Origin: Ferruginibacter sp041911275
GTDB taxonomy: Bacteria > Bacteroidota > Bacteroidia > Chitinophagales > Chitinophagaceae
NCBI GenBank assembly: GCA_041911275.1
Contig: JAYRPG010000146.1
Coordinates: 1-64,000 of the forward strand
Direction: 5' to 3'
Length of the DNA: 64,000 bases
Part shown: in pieces, positions 17,515 to 25,767 of the stretch
Position numbering within the stretch: position 1 is the first letter of the stretch
How the letters are laid out: each line of letters starts with the position of its first letter
Notes under the pieces: model-generated
Told to the model about the DNA's origin: nothing
Databases searched by the model: none
Seen by the model: only the letters and a program-made list of their open reading frames with translations
Position numbers and translations under genes: made by a program

Positions 17515-17609
17515 TTGCTGCGATTAAGGTTTACAGACAGGCCATGCTGCTTTGCCGTTCACATCCTTTCAGGGGGTTGGGCTGCAGGGGGCATGGCCTT
17601 TTTAACGGC

Positions 17610-17996
17610 TTACCAACCCAGTTCGCGGGCGGGATCCCAGAACAGCCGTTCAAAATCCACAACGGTATCGTTCTCCACTTTTACCTTTTCTTTTTTCAGT
17701 GCTTCTTCCATGGCGGTGGGGGTGGCAAAATGCTGTTTGCCGCTGAGCATGCCGTTTCGGTTCACCACCCGGTGGGCGGGTACCTTCGGACGGGCATGGT
17801 GGGAGGCATTCATGGCCCAGCCTACCATGCGGGCCGACATTTTGGTACCCAGACAGGCGGCGATGGCGCCATAACTGGTTACCCGTCCGCGGGGGATCAG
17901 CCTCACCACCGCATACACATCTTCAAAAAAACGATACCGGGGATCGGCGGGCGGCCCGTCGGGACGTTGTTTTTTGGGTGTGGCTTTTTTGCTCAT
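17610..17996 (-). CDS. Alkyltransferase-like (ATL) DNA-binding protein
   Basis: A 128-residue protein with the MGMT DNA-binding fold: VYAVVRLIPRGRVTSYGAIA, the Arg finger, and VPAHRVVNRNGML. In true O6-alkylguanine transferases the last motif is PCHRV. Here the acceptor Cys is Ala74, so the protein cannot remove alkyl groups and is an ATL-type factor. ATL proteins bind O6-alkylguanine and hand the lesion to nucleotide excision repair. It overlaps the DUF5522 gene by 4 bp and is followed by no other gene on this strand. The missing Cys is a feature of the subfamily and not a sequencing error, because the flanking residues are intact. Confidence 0.88.
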   Translation of the reverse strand: MSKKATPKKQRPDGPPADPRYRFFEDVYAVVRLIPRGRVTSYGAIAACLGTKMSARMVGWAMNASHHARPKVPAHRVVNRNGMLSGKQHFATPTAMEEALKKEKVKVENDTVVDFERLFWDPARELGW

Positions 17997-18193
17997 CGGG
18001 AAGGTTTCTGTGCGGAAGATGCTTTTTTCAGGAGTTCGCTTCGGCGGGGTTCGGGCACGTTTTCAAACTGGTAGGGACAGTGCCGGCAGCCGTTGCCGCA
18101 GCAAAACCCCTTTTTCAGGTGATAGGCCGCGGTGAAAACGATAAAGCCCTCGTCATTGTAATAAAAATCCTCGCCTTCAATCAGTCTGCTCAT
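17993..18193 (-). CDS. DUF5522 Cys-rich small protein
   Basis: A 66-residue protein with the DUF5522 core: DFYYNDEGFIVFTAAYHLKKG followed by FCCGNGCRHCPY, whose four Cys residues and one His suggest a metal site. The tail is basic. It overlaps the ATL gene at its 3' end (4 bp) and the trmB gene at its 5' end (17 bp). The three-gene order trmB-DUF5522-ATL implies one transcript and coupled translation. No function is established for the domain; a redox or zinc role is inferred from the cysteines. Confidence 0.85.
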   Translation of the reverse strand: MSRLIEGEDFYYNDEGFIVFTAAYHLKKGFCCGNGCRHCPYQFENVPEPRRSELLKKASSAQKPSR

Positions 18194-18902
18194 GGTCGGT
18201 ACCCGGTTTTTCAGTGGCTTTCAGTAATTCCTGCAGCGCAGCGTCATGGTTGGGCAGGGGGCTGGCCGGCAGGGTAAACTGCAGGTAAAACACCCGGTTG
18301 CTGCCGGCGATGTCCAGCGCCTCGTAATGGGTTTTGATGTGCAGCACGGGGTCGTTCGACTGGGCATACACATCCTGATAGTCCGTAACACAGGTGAGTC
18401 CTGAATGTTCAATCACCGTTTTGGTGAAACGATACAGGTCCGGCGAATCGGTTTTGAGGTGGATACAGCCCCCGGGTTGCAGCACCTGCTGATAGGCCCG
18501 CAGGAATACGGGGTGGGTGAGGCGCTTTTTGGCGCGTGAGGTACGCAGCTGCGGATCGGGGAAGGTGATCCAGATTTCGGCCACCTCGCCGGCCTGAAAG
18601 TATTTCGGCAGCATGCCGATCTGGGTGCGCAGGAAGGCCGCGTTGGGGAGCTGCTGCTCCAGGGCCTTTTTGGCGCCGGCCCAGATGCGGTTGCCCTTTA
18701 CATCCACGCCGATAAAATTACGGTCGGGAAACATCCGGGCCAGGTTCACCGTGTATTCCCCTTTGCCACAGGCCAGCTCCAGTACCAGCGGATGATCGTT
18801 GCCGAAATACCGGTTCCACTGGCCCGCCATATTTTCAGGATACTCCAGCACATTGGGAAAGCCTTTGATCGCCTCGAAGCGGATGAGTTTTTTTTGTCCC
18901 AT
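18177..18902 (-). CDS. trmB: tRNA (guanine-N7-)-methyltransferase
   Basis: A 241-residue SAM-dependent enzyme that methylates G46 in the variable loop of tRNAs. It shows the SAM-binding block LVLELACGKGEYTVNLA, motif II FIGVDVKGNRIW, and the family signature WITFPDPQLRTSRAKKRLTHP, in which the catalytic Asp precedes the basic substrate-binding run. The start at 18902 gives GQKKLIRFEAIK, as in relatives; the longer form from 18929 is less likely. A -7 box TATCTTTG lies just upstream on the same strand (18909-18916). It is the first gene of the trmB-DUF5522-ATL cluster. Confidence 0.95.
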   Translation of the reverse strand: MGQKKLIRFEAIKGFPNVLEYPENMAGQWNRYFGNDHPLVLELACGKGEYTVNLARMFPDRNFIGVDVKGNRIWAGAKKALEQQLPNAAFLRTQIGMLPKYFQAGEVAEIWITFPDPQLRTSRAKKRLTHPVFLRAYQQVLQPGGCIHLKTDSPDLYRFTKTVIEHSGLTCVTDYQDVYAQSNDPVLHIKTHYEALDIAGSNRVFYLQFTLPASPLPNHDAALQELLKATEKPGTDHEQTD

Positions 18903-18908
18903 GGCCTG

Positions 18909-18916
18909 CAAAGATA
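18909..18916 (-). promoter_or_regulatory. -7 box of trmB
   Basis: Read leftward the bases are TATCTTTG, a perfect match to TAnnTTTG, six bases before the ATG at 18902. No TTG at correct -33 spacing is seen. The transcript would have a very short leader. Confidence 0.4.
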
Positions 18917-19088
18917 GTTTTTCAGGCAAGGAGGGCGCGCATGTTTACCGGTTAAAATAAAAGGCTGAAGGCTGGCAATGCAGGGAAACGCCGGGTAGCC
19001 GGGCGAATCGGGCTTTGGCCTATTGATCCGCAAAGCTGTTTGATGGGCTGGATTACCGGAAGCGGGTTGCTGGCTCAGGGTTGGGTCA

Positions 19089-19571
19089 TCAGTTTTCCGC
19101 CGCCCCGATCCAGCCCAGGATTTCCTCAAGGTATTGCTGATCGGTGCGGTCAAAACTGTTCAGCTCGGCGCTGTCCACATCCAGTACCCCGGTTACTTGT
19201 CCGTGCTGCAGCAGGGGCACCACGATTTCAGACCTGGAGAGGCTGCTGCAGGCGATATGCCCCGGAAACTGTTCCACATCCGGTACGATCAGGGTGCTGG
19301 CCTTTTCCCAGGCCGTTCCGCAAACACCCCTTCCCTTACGGATACGGGTACACGCTACCGGTCCCTGGAAGGGGCCCAGCACCAGTTCTTCGTTTTTGAC
19401 GAGATAAAACCCCACCCAGAGCCAGCCGAACTGCTCTTTGAGCGCGGCGCAGATATTGGCCAGGTTGGCGATCAGATCGGGCTCGCCGCTGATCAGCGCT
19501 TTGATCTGCGGCAGGAGCGACTGGTATTGTTCGGCCTTTGTGCCGCGGATGATGGAGAGGTCTTCGGACAC
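19089..19571 (-). CDS. GAF-domain free methionine-(R)-sulfoxide reductase
   Basis: A 160-residue cytosolic GAF-fold enzyme that reduces free methionine-R-sulfoxide. The family's three cysteines are present: CTRIRKGRGVCG supplies two ten residues apart, and HIACSSLSRSEIVVPL supplies the catalytic one. The expected WVGFYL, GPFQGPVACT and GVLDVDS blocks are also intact. Recycling by thioredoxin is known for the family. The gene is isolated on the minus strand and its upstream spacer (19572-19870) is one of the repeat-word regions. It may be transcribed with the dienelactone hydrolase gene upstream, 301 bp away, although that distance makes a separate promoter more likely. Confidence 0.9.
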   Translation of the reverse strand: MSEDLSIIRGTKAEQYQSLLPQIKALISGEPDLIANLANICAALKEQFGWLWVGFYLVKNEELVLGPFQGPVACTRIRKGRGVCGTAWEKASTLIVPDVEQFPGHIACSSLSRSEIVVPLLQHGQVTGVLDVDSAELNSFDRTDQQYLEEILGWIGAAEN

Positions 19572-19583
19572 GAAAAGTTAAAA

Positions 19584-19870
19584 GGTTTAAGGGTTTAACA
19601 GTTTAAGGTTGGCTGCAGCGAAAGAGGTTCAAAAGTTCAAAGTTCAAGGTTCAAAAGGTTGGCTTCGGGAGAAGGTTCATTGGCACATTTGCACATTTCT
19701 CACATTTCCCTTTGTGCCTTCTGCGAAAACCTTCGCGTTCTCTGCGGTTAAATTTCACGCAAAGGCGCCACGAAGCAAAGAATCAAAGGGAGCAGTCCTA
19801 TCAGCACATCATCAAATCACCAAATCCCTTCGTGCTTCTTGTACGTGTTTGTGTCTTGGTGGTTCCTTTC
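19584..19870. repeat. Composite repeat-word spacer 1
   Basis: The spacer between the hydrolase 3' end and the fRMsr start is built from tandem short words. A GTTTAAG array (19584-19612) and a GTTCAAR array (19626-19662) both end in GGTTGG. Then come CACATTT repeats (19682-19710), a CTTTGTG-type element with inverted CGCAAAG and AGCAAAG arms (19708-19792), and an ATCACCAAATC stretch. No gene is supported; the apparent frames are low complexity. Confidence 0.75.
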
Positions 19871-19872
19871 TT

Positions 19873-20676
19873 CTACTTTCCGAACACCTTGCTGAAAAAC
19901 GCTTTCATATCCTCCCAGCTCTTTTTATCGGCAATGGCATTGTAGGCAATGGGAATGTTGAACTTTTTACCGTTTTCGGTGGCCTTGGGGTTGGAGAAAG
20001 CGTGGGTGGCATCGGGGTAGGAGATAAACGTATAATCGGCTTTCACCTCGTCGAGGTTTTTGCGGAAGTTGTTCAGTTCTTCCTCGCTGATGAACTTGTC
20101 GGCTGCGCCGTGGCAAACCAGAATTTTCGCTTTGGTTTTACCGGGTTCGGCCGGAATGCCGGCGAGTCCGCCGTGGAAGCTCACCACCGCTTTAAAATCC
20201 ATGCCCAGTTTGGCGGCGGTTAAACTCATGGACCCGCCGAAGCAGTAGCCGATGCAGGCCAGCTGGTCAGGGTCGGTATCAGGATGCTCCTTCAGCTTTT
20301 TTACGGCCGCTTCAATGCGTTCCTGCACCAGTTGGGGGTTGCTGTAAAAGGGTCCGGCCAGTTCACCTGCTTCTTTGGGGGTAGGACCTTCTTTTCCCTC
20401 GCCATACATATCGGCTGCGATGGCTACATAACCCAGCGCTGCCAGCATGTCTGCCCGGTAGCGCACGTATTCATTGCAGCCCCACCATTCGTGGATCACA
20501 ATGATACCCGGACGTTTGCCTTTGCGGGCTTCGTCGGTGGCCATGTACCCTTTCAGGCGGGTGCCGTCGGCCGAGGAATAAGTGATTTCTTCACCCACCA
20601 CCGCGGCTCTTCTCCCTTGCGCGTCCATAGATTGAAATATTGAAATGAATGAAATGAGTGCCAGTAATTTTTTCAT
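19873..20676 (-). CDS. Secreted dienelactone hydrolase family protein
   Basis: A 267-residue exported alpha/beta hydrolase. A signal peptide (MKKLLALISF through MDAQ, about 19 residues) precedes the mature domain. The family's Cys nucleophile is in the elbow GYCFGGS (Cys145), with Asp193 (AADKF) and His225 (DATHAF) completing the triad. The Glu of IHEWWG, which activates the Cys, is also present. Substrate range is wide in this family, from dienelactones to small esters, so function stays general. Homologues secreted by Bacteroidota are common and usually unstudied. The gene lies after a repeat-rich spacer and before the CYTH gene in the same direction. Confidence 0.9.
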   Translation of the reverse strand: MKKLLALISFISIFQSMDAQGRRAAVVGEEITYSSADGTRLKGYMATDEARKGKRPGIIVIHEWWGCNEYVRYRADMLAALGYVAIAADMYGEGKEGPTPKEAGELAGPFYSNPQLVQERIEAAVKKLKEHPDTDPDQLACIGYCFGGSMSLTAAKLGMDFKAVVSFHGGLAGIPAEPGKTKAKILVCHGAADKFISEEELNNFRKNLDEVKADYTFISYPDATHAFSNPKATENGKKFNIPIAYNAIADKKSWEDMKAFFSKVFGK

Positions 20677-20731
20677 GATCCGAATTTTTTTACAAAAATA
20701 AACGCAAGGGCCCCGTAAAGGTTGCCTCAGC

Positions 20732-21250
20732 TCAGGGTTTTTTCATCAGCAGGTCGCTGTACGACTCCGCCACCCCATCCTCCGGCCTTACGCCCAGCAC
20801 CTGTGCCCAGTGATCGCATTGGCGCTGCAGGGTTTCCCGGCCGATGGAACCGTCGCTGTCGATTGCTTCCACTTCAATAAAAGTACCCAGATTTTCCACC
20901 GCGTCAAAGTGAAATTTTACGTTGCCGATAAAGTAGATGCGCCGGCGCTTGTCGACCACGGTTTTAATGCCCAGCGCTTTTTCCAGCAGCGGTTTCAGTC
21001 CGCTTCCCGGCTCTGCCCGGTACAGCAGCACCGAGGAGGCCTTGCTGCCTGCGGCATTTTCCCGTTCATAATGAATCAGGGCGTTTTCAATATTCCCTTC
21101 CCGCAGTTTGAGGCGGCCATGCGGCACCTGAAAATAGGTATCCACCTGGTGGTCTTCTCCCGCGAAACGGGGGTTGTGCTGCAGCAATATTTTTTCAGTT
21201 GCGGCGGTATCCGCGCAGCGGGCTTTGAATTCGATGTTGAGGATGGGCAC
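20732..21250 (-). CDS. CYTH-domain protein (class IV adenylate cyclase-like)
   Basis: A 172-residue CYTH/triphosphate-tunnel protein. The N-terminus NIEFKARC is a slightly altered form of the family ExExK metal site. VDTYFQVPHGRLKLREG supplies two strands with basic tunnel residues, followed by ALIHYERE, KRRRIYFIGNVKFHFDAV and FIEVEAI. Relatives with this layout include bacterial class IV adenylate cyclases and thiamine triphosphatases, and sequence alone does not decide between them. It is leftward, 55 bp upstream of the dienelactone hydrolase gene, so the two may share a transcript. The gene start borders a repeat-word spacer. Confidence 0.85.
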   Translation of the reverse strand: MPILNIEFKARCADTAATEKILLQHNPRFAGEDHQVDTYFQVPHGRLKLREGNIENALIHYERENAAGSKASSVLLYRAEPGSGLKPLLEKALGIKTVVDKRRRIYFIGNVKFHFDAVENLGTFIEVEAIDSDGSIGRETLQRQCDHWAQVLGVRPEDGVAESYSDLLMKKP

Positions 21251-21255
21251 AAAAA

Positions 21256-21599
21256 GGGTTTAAGGTTTAAAGTTTAAAGTTTGAGGTTGTTTCAATCAGA
21301 ATGGAACAAATGTGAGGAATGTGCCGGAATGTGACAAATGTGATGCTGCCCCTGTAATGCTATATAAAACATAAGCCGCGACGATTGCCGCGGCTTATGT
21401 TCAATGAACGGGGTACTACTTTTTTAAATTCCCTTTGTGCCCCTTGTTAGTCTTTGTGTCTTTGTGGTTCTCTTTTCACGCAAAGCCGCTAAGAAGCAAA
21501 GGGAGTATGCCTCACACATTCATCACATTGATCACATTCCCTCACATGGCCTCTTCATCAGCACATCACCCAATCATCACATCACCAAATTATTTAACC
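21256..21599. repeat. Composite repeat-word spacer 2
   Basis: The 338-bp spacer between the CYTH gene and the S46 gene 3' end contains a GTTTAAR array (21256-21290), AATGTGA-type repeats at 9-10 bp spacing (21301-21345), a 12-bp hairpin (21369-21400), a second copy of the CTTTGTG element (21429-21503), and TCACATT/ATCACATC repeats (21504-21599). The end of the last block enters the S46 stop region. No gene is supported in it. Confidence 0.75.
21369..21400 (-). terminator. Rho-independent terminator after the S46 peptidase gene
   Basis: Perfect 12-bp stem (ACATAAGCCGCG with its complement) and 8-nt loop, followed on the minus strand by TTTTATATA. It lies about 190 bases after the S46 stop codon and before the CYTH gene. 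Confidence 0.75.
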
Positions 21600-23752
21600 A
21601 GCTTCAGCTCCTTGATGATATTCGAAGCCCCGCCGAGTTTATCAATGCACCACAATACATAGCGCACATCCACGCAGATGGTGCGGTTCAGGTCTTTGTC
21701 GAATGCAATCTTGTGGCTGAGTGCTTCGTAGTTGCCGTCGAAGGCCAGGCCAATCAGGTTACCGCTGCCATCAATCACGGGGCTGCCGCTGTTGCCGCCG
21801 GTGATGTCGTTGGTGGTGATGAAGCATACCACCAGGTCGTTCCGGCCTTTGTCGATGTACTGACCATAATCTTTTTTCTTCATCAGTTCGATCTGTTTGG
21901 CGGGCAGGTCGAACTCGTAATCGCCGGGCACAAATTTTTCCAGGATGCCCTTGCCGGTGCACACATAATCGTAGCTCACCGCGTCGCGGGGCTTGTAGCT
22001 CTTCACGTTGCCATAGCTCACCCGCATGCTGAAGTTGGCATCGGGGTACATTTTGGCGGCGGCGGCCGGGTTCATTTCCATGATGCCCTTCATGTAGCTG
22101 CGGCCCAGTTCATTGTTTTTTGACACAAAGGCCTGGTACAGCGGGGCGTACTTGGTGGTGTAATTTTTCACAAAGGCCGCGGCGAAGGCAAAGGCGGGAT
22201 CAGCCTGCAGGGTATTGGCATCGGGGTTTTCGATGAAGGCATTCCAGCGGGCCTCATCCAGCAGGAAGGTTTTTTCGTACAGTTCCTTCGCCCATTTTTT
22301 AAAGGTAGCCTCGTCTTTCAGGTCGCCGTACGTGTTTTTCAGCCCTTCGTAAAAACCGATAGGGTGCTGGTTTTTGTCGATGTCGTTGTAGAACATCTGG
22401 CAAACGGCGGCCAGGATTTTTTCGTCGCTGGCGCGGTCGGCGTCTTCTTCATAACCCTTGCGGGCAGCTTTGGCGTTTTCGGCCGATTTTTTAATGTCTG
22501 CCGAAGAGGCCCCGGTTTTCACCAGGTCAGCTTCCAGCTTAATCAGCGAAGCCGCAAAGGCCGCCAGTTGGGAGCCCATGATGCCTTCGTTGATGTACAC
22601 GCGGTGTTTGCTGTAGGGCGTCCAGGTTTCGTAATTTTTGGCGTAGTCGCTGAGCAGGTTTTCGTATTCAGCTTTTCCTTTGGCCCAGGCCGCGAACTTG
22701 CTTTCAAAAGCCTGCTTTTCCTCGAGGGTGCGGAACTTCTTCAGCTGTTTGGTTTCGCCGTCGAAGAACTTCCAGTAGTTGGCCACGCTGGCGTAGTTGC
22801 TGGCCAGTTTCAGTTTTACAGCAGGGTCTTTGATCATCTGCTCGTGCATGAATTTGAGGCGCATGTCGCGCAGGTGCACCAGCGAGGGGTTATCGATATC
22901 ATTTTTCAGTTTGATGCCATAGCTGGTTTCGTAGCGGTTGGTGCTGCCGGGGTAGCCATAGATCATCGCATAGTCGCCGTCTTTAATGCCTTTCAGGCTC
23001 ACGGGCAGGAAGTGCTTCGGCTTCAGCGGTACATTGTCGGCGCTGTGTTCAGCCGGCTTGCCGTCTTTGCTCATGTACACGCGGAATACGGAAAAGTCGC
23101 CGGTATGCCGGGGCCATTCCCAGTTGTCGGTATCGCCGCCGAACTTGCCCACGCTTTCCGGGGGTGCGCCCACCAGGCGGATGTCGCGGTAGGTTTTGTA
23201 CACATACATCAGGTACTGGTTGCCCTTGAACATGCTGTAGATGCGGCCCGCGAGCCCGTTGTCCTTATCGGCCACCTTATCCGTGATGGCTTTGAACACG
23301 TCGGGGGTTTTCTTCACGCGGTCGGCCCAGCTCAGTCCTTTCAGGCCTTCCTCCACTTCCTTGGTTACATCCACGATGCGGTCGAGGAACTGCACGGTGA
23401 GGCTGGTTTTGATTTCCTGGTCTTTGCTCAGGGCATAAAAACCGTCTTTCAGGTAATTGTGTTCCACCGAGCTGGCGGTGGCGATGGCGTCGTAGCCGCA
23501 GTGGTGGTTGGTGAAGATGAGCCCTTCGGCGCTCACGATTTCGCCGGTGCAGCCGCCGCCGAAAATGATGATGGCATCTTTGATGGATGATTTATTGATG
23601 GAGTACAGCTGATCTTTGGTGAGCTTGAGGCCTTTTTTCACCATATCGTTGTACACCTGCTGGCCCAGCAGCATGGGCAGCCACATTCCTTCATCGGCGC
23701 TGGCCCGCAGGAGGCTGATGGAAAGGATGACGGAAACAAAAAACTTCTTCAT
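21590..23752 (-). CDS. S46 family dipeptidyl-peptidase (DPP7-type)
   Basis: A 720-residue periplasmic serine exopeptidase that removes dipeptides from peptide N-termini, feeding asaccharolytic or proteolytic growth. The signal peptide occupies about 20 residues. The chymotrypsin-like triad is visible: His in FTNHHCGYDA, the Asp in the following domain, and the nucleophile in TGGNSGSPVIDG. Downstream, IGLAFDGN carries Gly at the position that is Gly in DPP7 and Arg in DPP11, predicting a preference for hydrophobic P1 residues over acidic ones. The open frame continues 667 codons upstream antisense to GH3; I start at 23752 because it opens with a signal peptide. It ends at a repeat spacer with a strong terminator. 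Confidence 0.95.
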   Translation of the reverse strand: MKKFFVSVILSISLLRASADEGMWLPMLLGQQVYNDMVKKGLKLTKDQLYSINKSSIKDAIIIFGGGCTGEIVSAEGLIFTNHHCGYDAIATASSVEHNYLKDGFYALSKDQEIKTSLTVQFLDRIVDVTKEVEEGLKGLSWADRVKKTPDVFKAITDKVADKDNGLAGRIYSMFKGNQYLMYVYKTYRDIRLVGAPPESVGKFGGDTDNWEWPRHTGDFSVFRVYMSKDGKPAEHSADNVPLKPKHFLPVSLKGIKDGDYAMIYGYPGSTNRYETSYGIKLKNDIDNPSLVHLRDMRLKFMHEQMIKDPAVKLKLASNYASVANYWKFFDGETKQLKKFRTLEEKQAFESKFAAWAKGKAEYENLLSDYAKNYETWTPYSKHRVYINEGIMGSQLAAFAASLIKLEADLVKTGASSADIKKSAENAKAARKGYEEDADRASDEKILAAVCQMFYNDIDKNQHPIGFYEGLKNTYGDLKDEATFKKWAKELYEKTFLLDEARWNAFIENPDANTLQADPAFAFAAAFVKNYTTKYAPLYQAFVSKNNELGRSYMKGIMEMNPAAAAKMYPDANFSMRVSYGNVKSYKPRDAVSYDYVCTGKGILEKFVPGDYEFDLPAKQIELMKKKDYGQYIDKGRNDLVVCFITTNDITGGNSGSPVIDGSGNLIGLAFDGNYEALSHKIAFDKDLNRTICVDVRYVLWCIDKLGGASNIIKELKLVK

Positions 23753-24064
23753 ATCGCAAAATTTGGTTGGGACAAACCTACTGCAATTATGCCAGATTGC
23801 GGATACCGCTGGTAGAAGGGGCTGTGGGCGGCAGTGCCGGCTGCAGCGGCGGTTCCGGCCATCCATTCCAACCCCTGCCGTACGCGTTGCTTTACGGCAG
23901 GGGGTTTCCATTGCTGTCCGGCAGCCCTTCGGCCGCGGTGCCCGCATGAGCATCCGCGCCATGGTGTTATTTCTGTATTGCGGGCTATATTTGTACCCTT
24001 CCGCCACCCCTGAAAATGCTTGGTCAGCAAAACCACCGGCAACCCAACCCGGCATCAACCCTGT
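23753..24064. other. Divergent promoter region, S46 peptidase / GH3
   Basis: A 312-bp spacer with no supported gene. A rightward TATATTTG box (23986-23993) lies about 70 bases upstream of the GH3 start. A leftward TAGGTTTG box (23773-23780, read on the minus strand) is 20 bases from the peptidase start. Neither has a convincing -33 TTG. The middle is GC-rich with several small inverted repeats. Confidence 0.45.
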
Positions 24065-25588
24065 ATGGCGATAATTGAACTGAAACTGCCCAAAGCGATT
24101 GCCGCCGCCCTCCGCCTGCCGGTGAGCGATCCCCGGCGCCAGCAGCTGAAAGTGCTGAAGAAACTGCTGCGCAAGGCGCGGTTCACGGAGTTCGGACAGG
24201 CCTACCGGTTTGATGAGATCCTGCTCAGCCGTCACCCGGGCAAACGTTTCCAGCAGCTGGTCCCCATCTTTAATTACAATAAGATCTACGACGCCTGGTG
24301 GCACAAAACCAAGGACGGCGTGCCGGATGTATGCTGGCCGGGAACCATCCGCTACTTCGCCCTCAGCAGCGGCACCAGCGATGCCACCAGTAAATACATC
24401 CCCATTACCCGCGACCTCATCCGGGCCAATACCCTCACCAGCATCCGCCAGCTCATCAGCCTGGCCCGCTACGAAGACGTACCCCACCGGGCGGTGGGCA
24501 AGGGATGGCTCATGCTGGGCGGCAGCACCCAGCTGCAGAAGGGACCCACCTATTATGCCGGCGACCTCAGCGGCATCCAGCAGAAAAATATTCCTTTCTG
24601 GTTCCAGCGGCTCTACAAGCCCGGAAAGAAAATTGCCAAAGAGCGCGACTGGGCCAAAAAGCTGGAGGAGATTGTAGAGAATGCCCCGCACTGGGATATT
24701 GGCTTCATCGTGGGCGTACCCGCCTGGCTGCAGCTGTGCATGGAGAAAATTATTGAGCGGTACCAGCTCAGCAACATACATGACATCTGGCCCAACCTCG
24801 CCTTTTATGTGCATGGCGGCGTAGCCATGGAGCCCTATAAAAAGGGATTCGAAAAACTGCTGGGCAAGCCCATCACCTATATTGAAACCTACCTGGCCAG
24901 TGAAGGCTTCCTCGCCTACCAGAACCGGCAGGGCGCCCAGGGCATGCACCTGGCGCTGAATAATAACATCTTCTTCGAGTTTGTGCCCTTCGACGACCAG
25001 AACTTCGACAGCGAGGGCAATATGGTGGAGAACCCCCAGGCCTTCATGATTCATGAGATTGAGGAAAACAAAGACTACGCCGTGCTCATCAGCACCAATG
25101 CCGGCGCCTGGCGCTATGCCATCGGGGATACGGTAAGGCTGGTGGACAAGGAGCGCAGCGAGATCATCATCACCGGCCGCACCAAACATTTCCTGAGCCT
25201 GGTGGGCGAACACCTCAGCGTGGACAATATGAACAAGGCCATTGAACTGGTGAGCGGCGATCTTAATATCAGCATCCCGGAATATACGGTAGCCGGGGTA
25301 CCCCATGGTAATTTCTTCGCCCATCACTGGTATGTGGCCAGCGATGATGGTCCGGATGCACCCGACCTGGCCCGCCGCATCGACGAAGCGCTTAAAACGC
25401 TCAACGATGATTATGAGGTGGAACGCCGCCACGCCCTCAGGGAGGTGATGGTATCGGTGCTGCCTGAACGCGTATTCATGGACTTCCTCAAAAGCAAGGG
25501 CAAGGAAGGCGGCCAGCACAAGTTTCCCCGTGTGCTGAAAGGCAAAATGCTGGAGGAGTGGACGGCCTTCCTGCAACAGCACGGATGA
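24065..25588 (+). CDS. GH3 auxin-responsive promoter family protein
   Basis: A 507-residue member of the GH3 acyl-acid-amido synthetase fold (ANL adenylating enzymes). Family blocks are seen: LSSGTSDATSKYIPIT (the ATP P-loop-like motif, about 105), GGSTQLQ, YLASEGFLAYQ, YRYAIGDTVRLV near residue 355 with the Asp-containing ATP motif, and IITGRTKHFLSLVGEHLS, the hinge. Plant members conjugate amino acids to auxin or jasmonate. The bacterial family has no established substrate; adenylation of a carboxylate followed by amide formation is the likely chemistry. The start at 24065 (MAIIELKL) is preferred over an upstream Met at 24020. Confidence 0.9.
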   Translation: MAIIELKLPKAIAAALRLPVSDPRRQQLKVLKKLLRKARFTEFGQAYRFDEILLSRHPGKRFQQLVPIFNYNKIYDAWWHKTKDGVPDVCWPGTIRYFALSSGTSDATSKYIPITRDLIRANTLTSIRQLISLARYEDVPHRAVGKGWLMLGGSTQLQKGPTYYAGDLSGIQQKNIPFWFQRLYKPGKKIAKERDWAKKLEEIVENAPHWDIGFIVGVPAWLQLCMEKIIERYQLSNIHDIWPNLAFYVHGGVAMEPYKKGFEKLLGKPITYIETYLASEGFLAYQNRQGAQGMHLALNNNIFFEFVPFDDQNFDSEGNMVENPQAFMIHEIEENKDYAVLISTNAGAWRYAIGDTVRLVDKERSEIIITGRTKHFLSLVGEHLSVDNMNKAIELVSGDLNISIPEYTVAGVPHGNFFAHHWYVASDDGPDAPDLARRIDEALKTLNDDYEVERRHALREVMVSVLPERVFMDFLKSKGKEGGQHKFPRVLKGKMLEEWTAFLQQHG

Positions 25589-25767
25589 CGAAATTCCCGG
25601 CTGCTGCCTGTAGCCCTGATCATGGGCTGGCCGGTTGCAGCGGATGCCCCGGTGAGGCATTGCCGCCGGGCCCCGTGCCGGAGCAGCAGCGGAAAACGGC
25701 GACCACCGCTGATGCCTGCGCAGCCGCCCACAGCCGCTGACCTTTTTCTGCACTGCATTTCAATATC

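Noticed and set aside
24020..24064. Upstream Met of the GH3 gene
   Set aside because: It would add 15 residues without similarity; the Met at 24065 starts at the usual N-terminal sequence.
21590..25753. A 1387-codon open frame on the minus strand
   Set aside because: Its first 667 codons are antisense to the well-supported GH3 gene and have no family features. Only the last 720 codons, from 23752, are the S46 peptidase.
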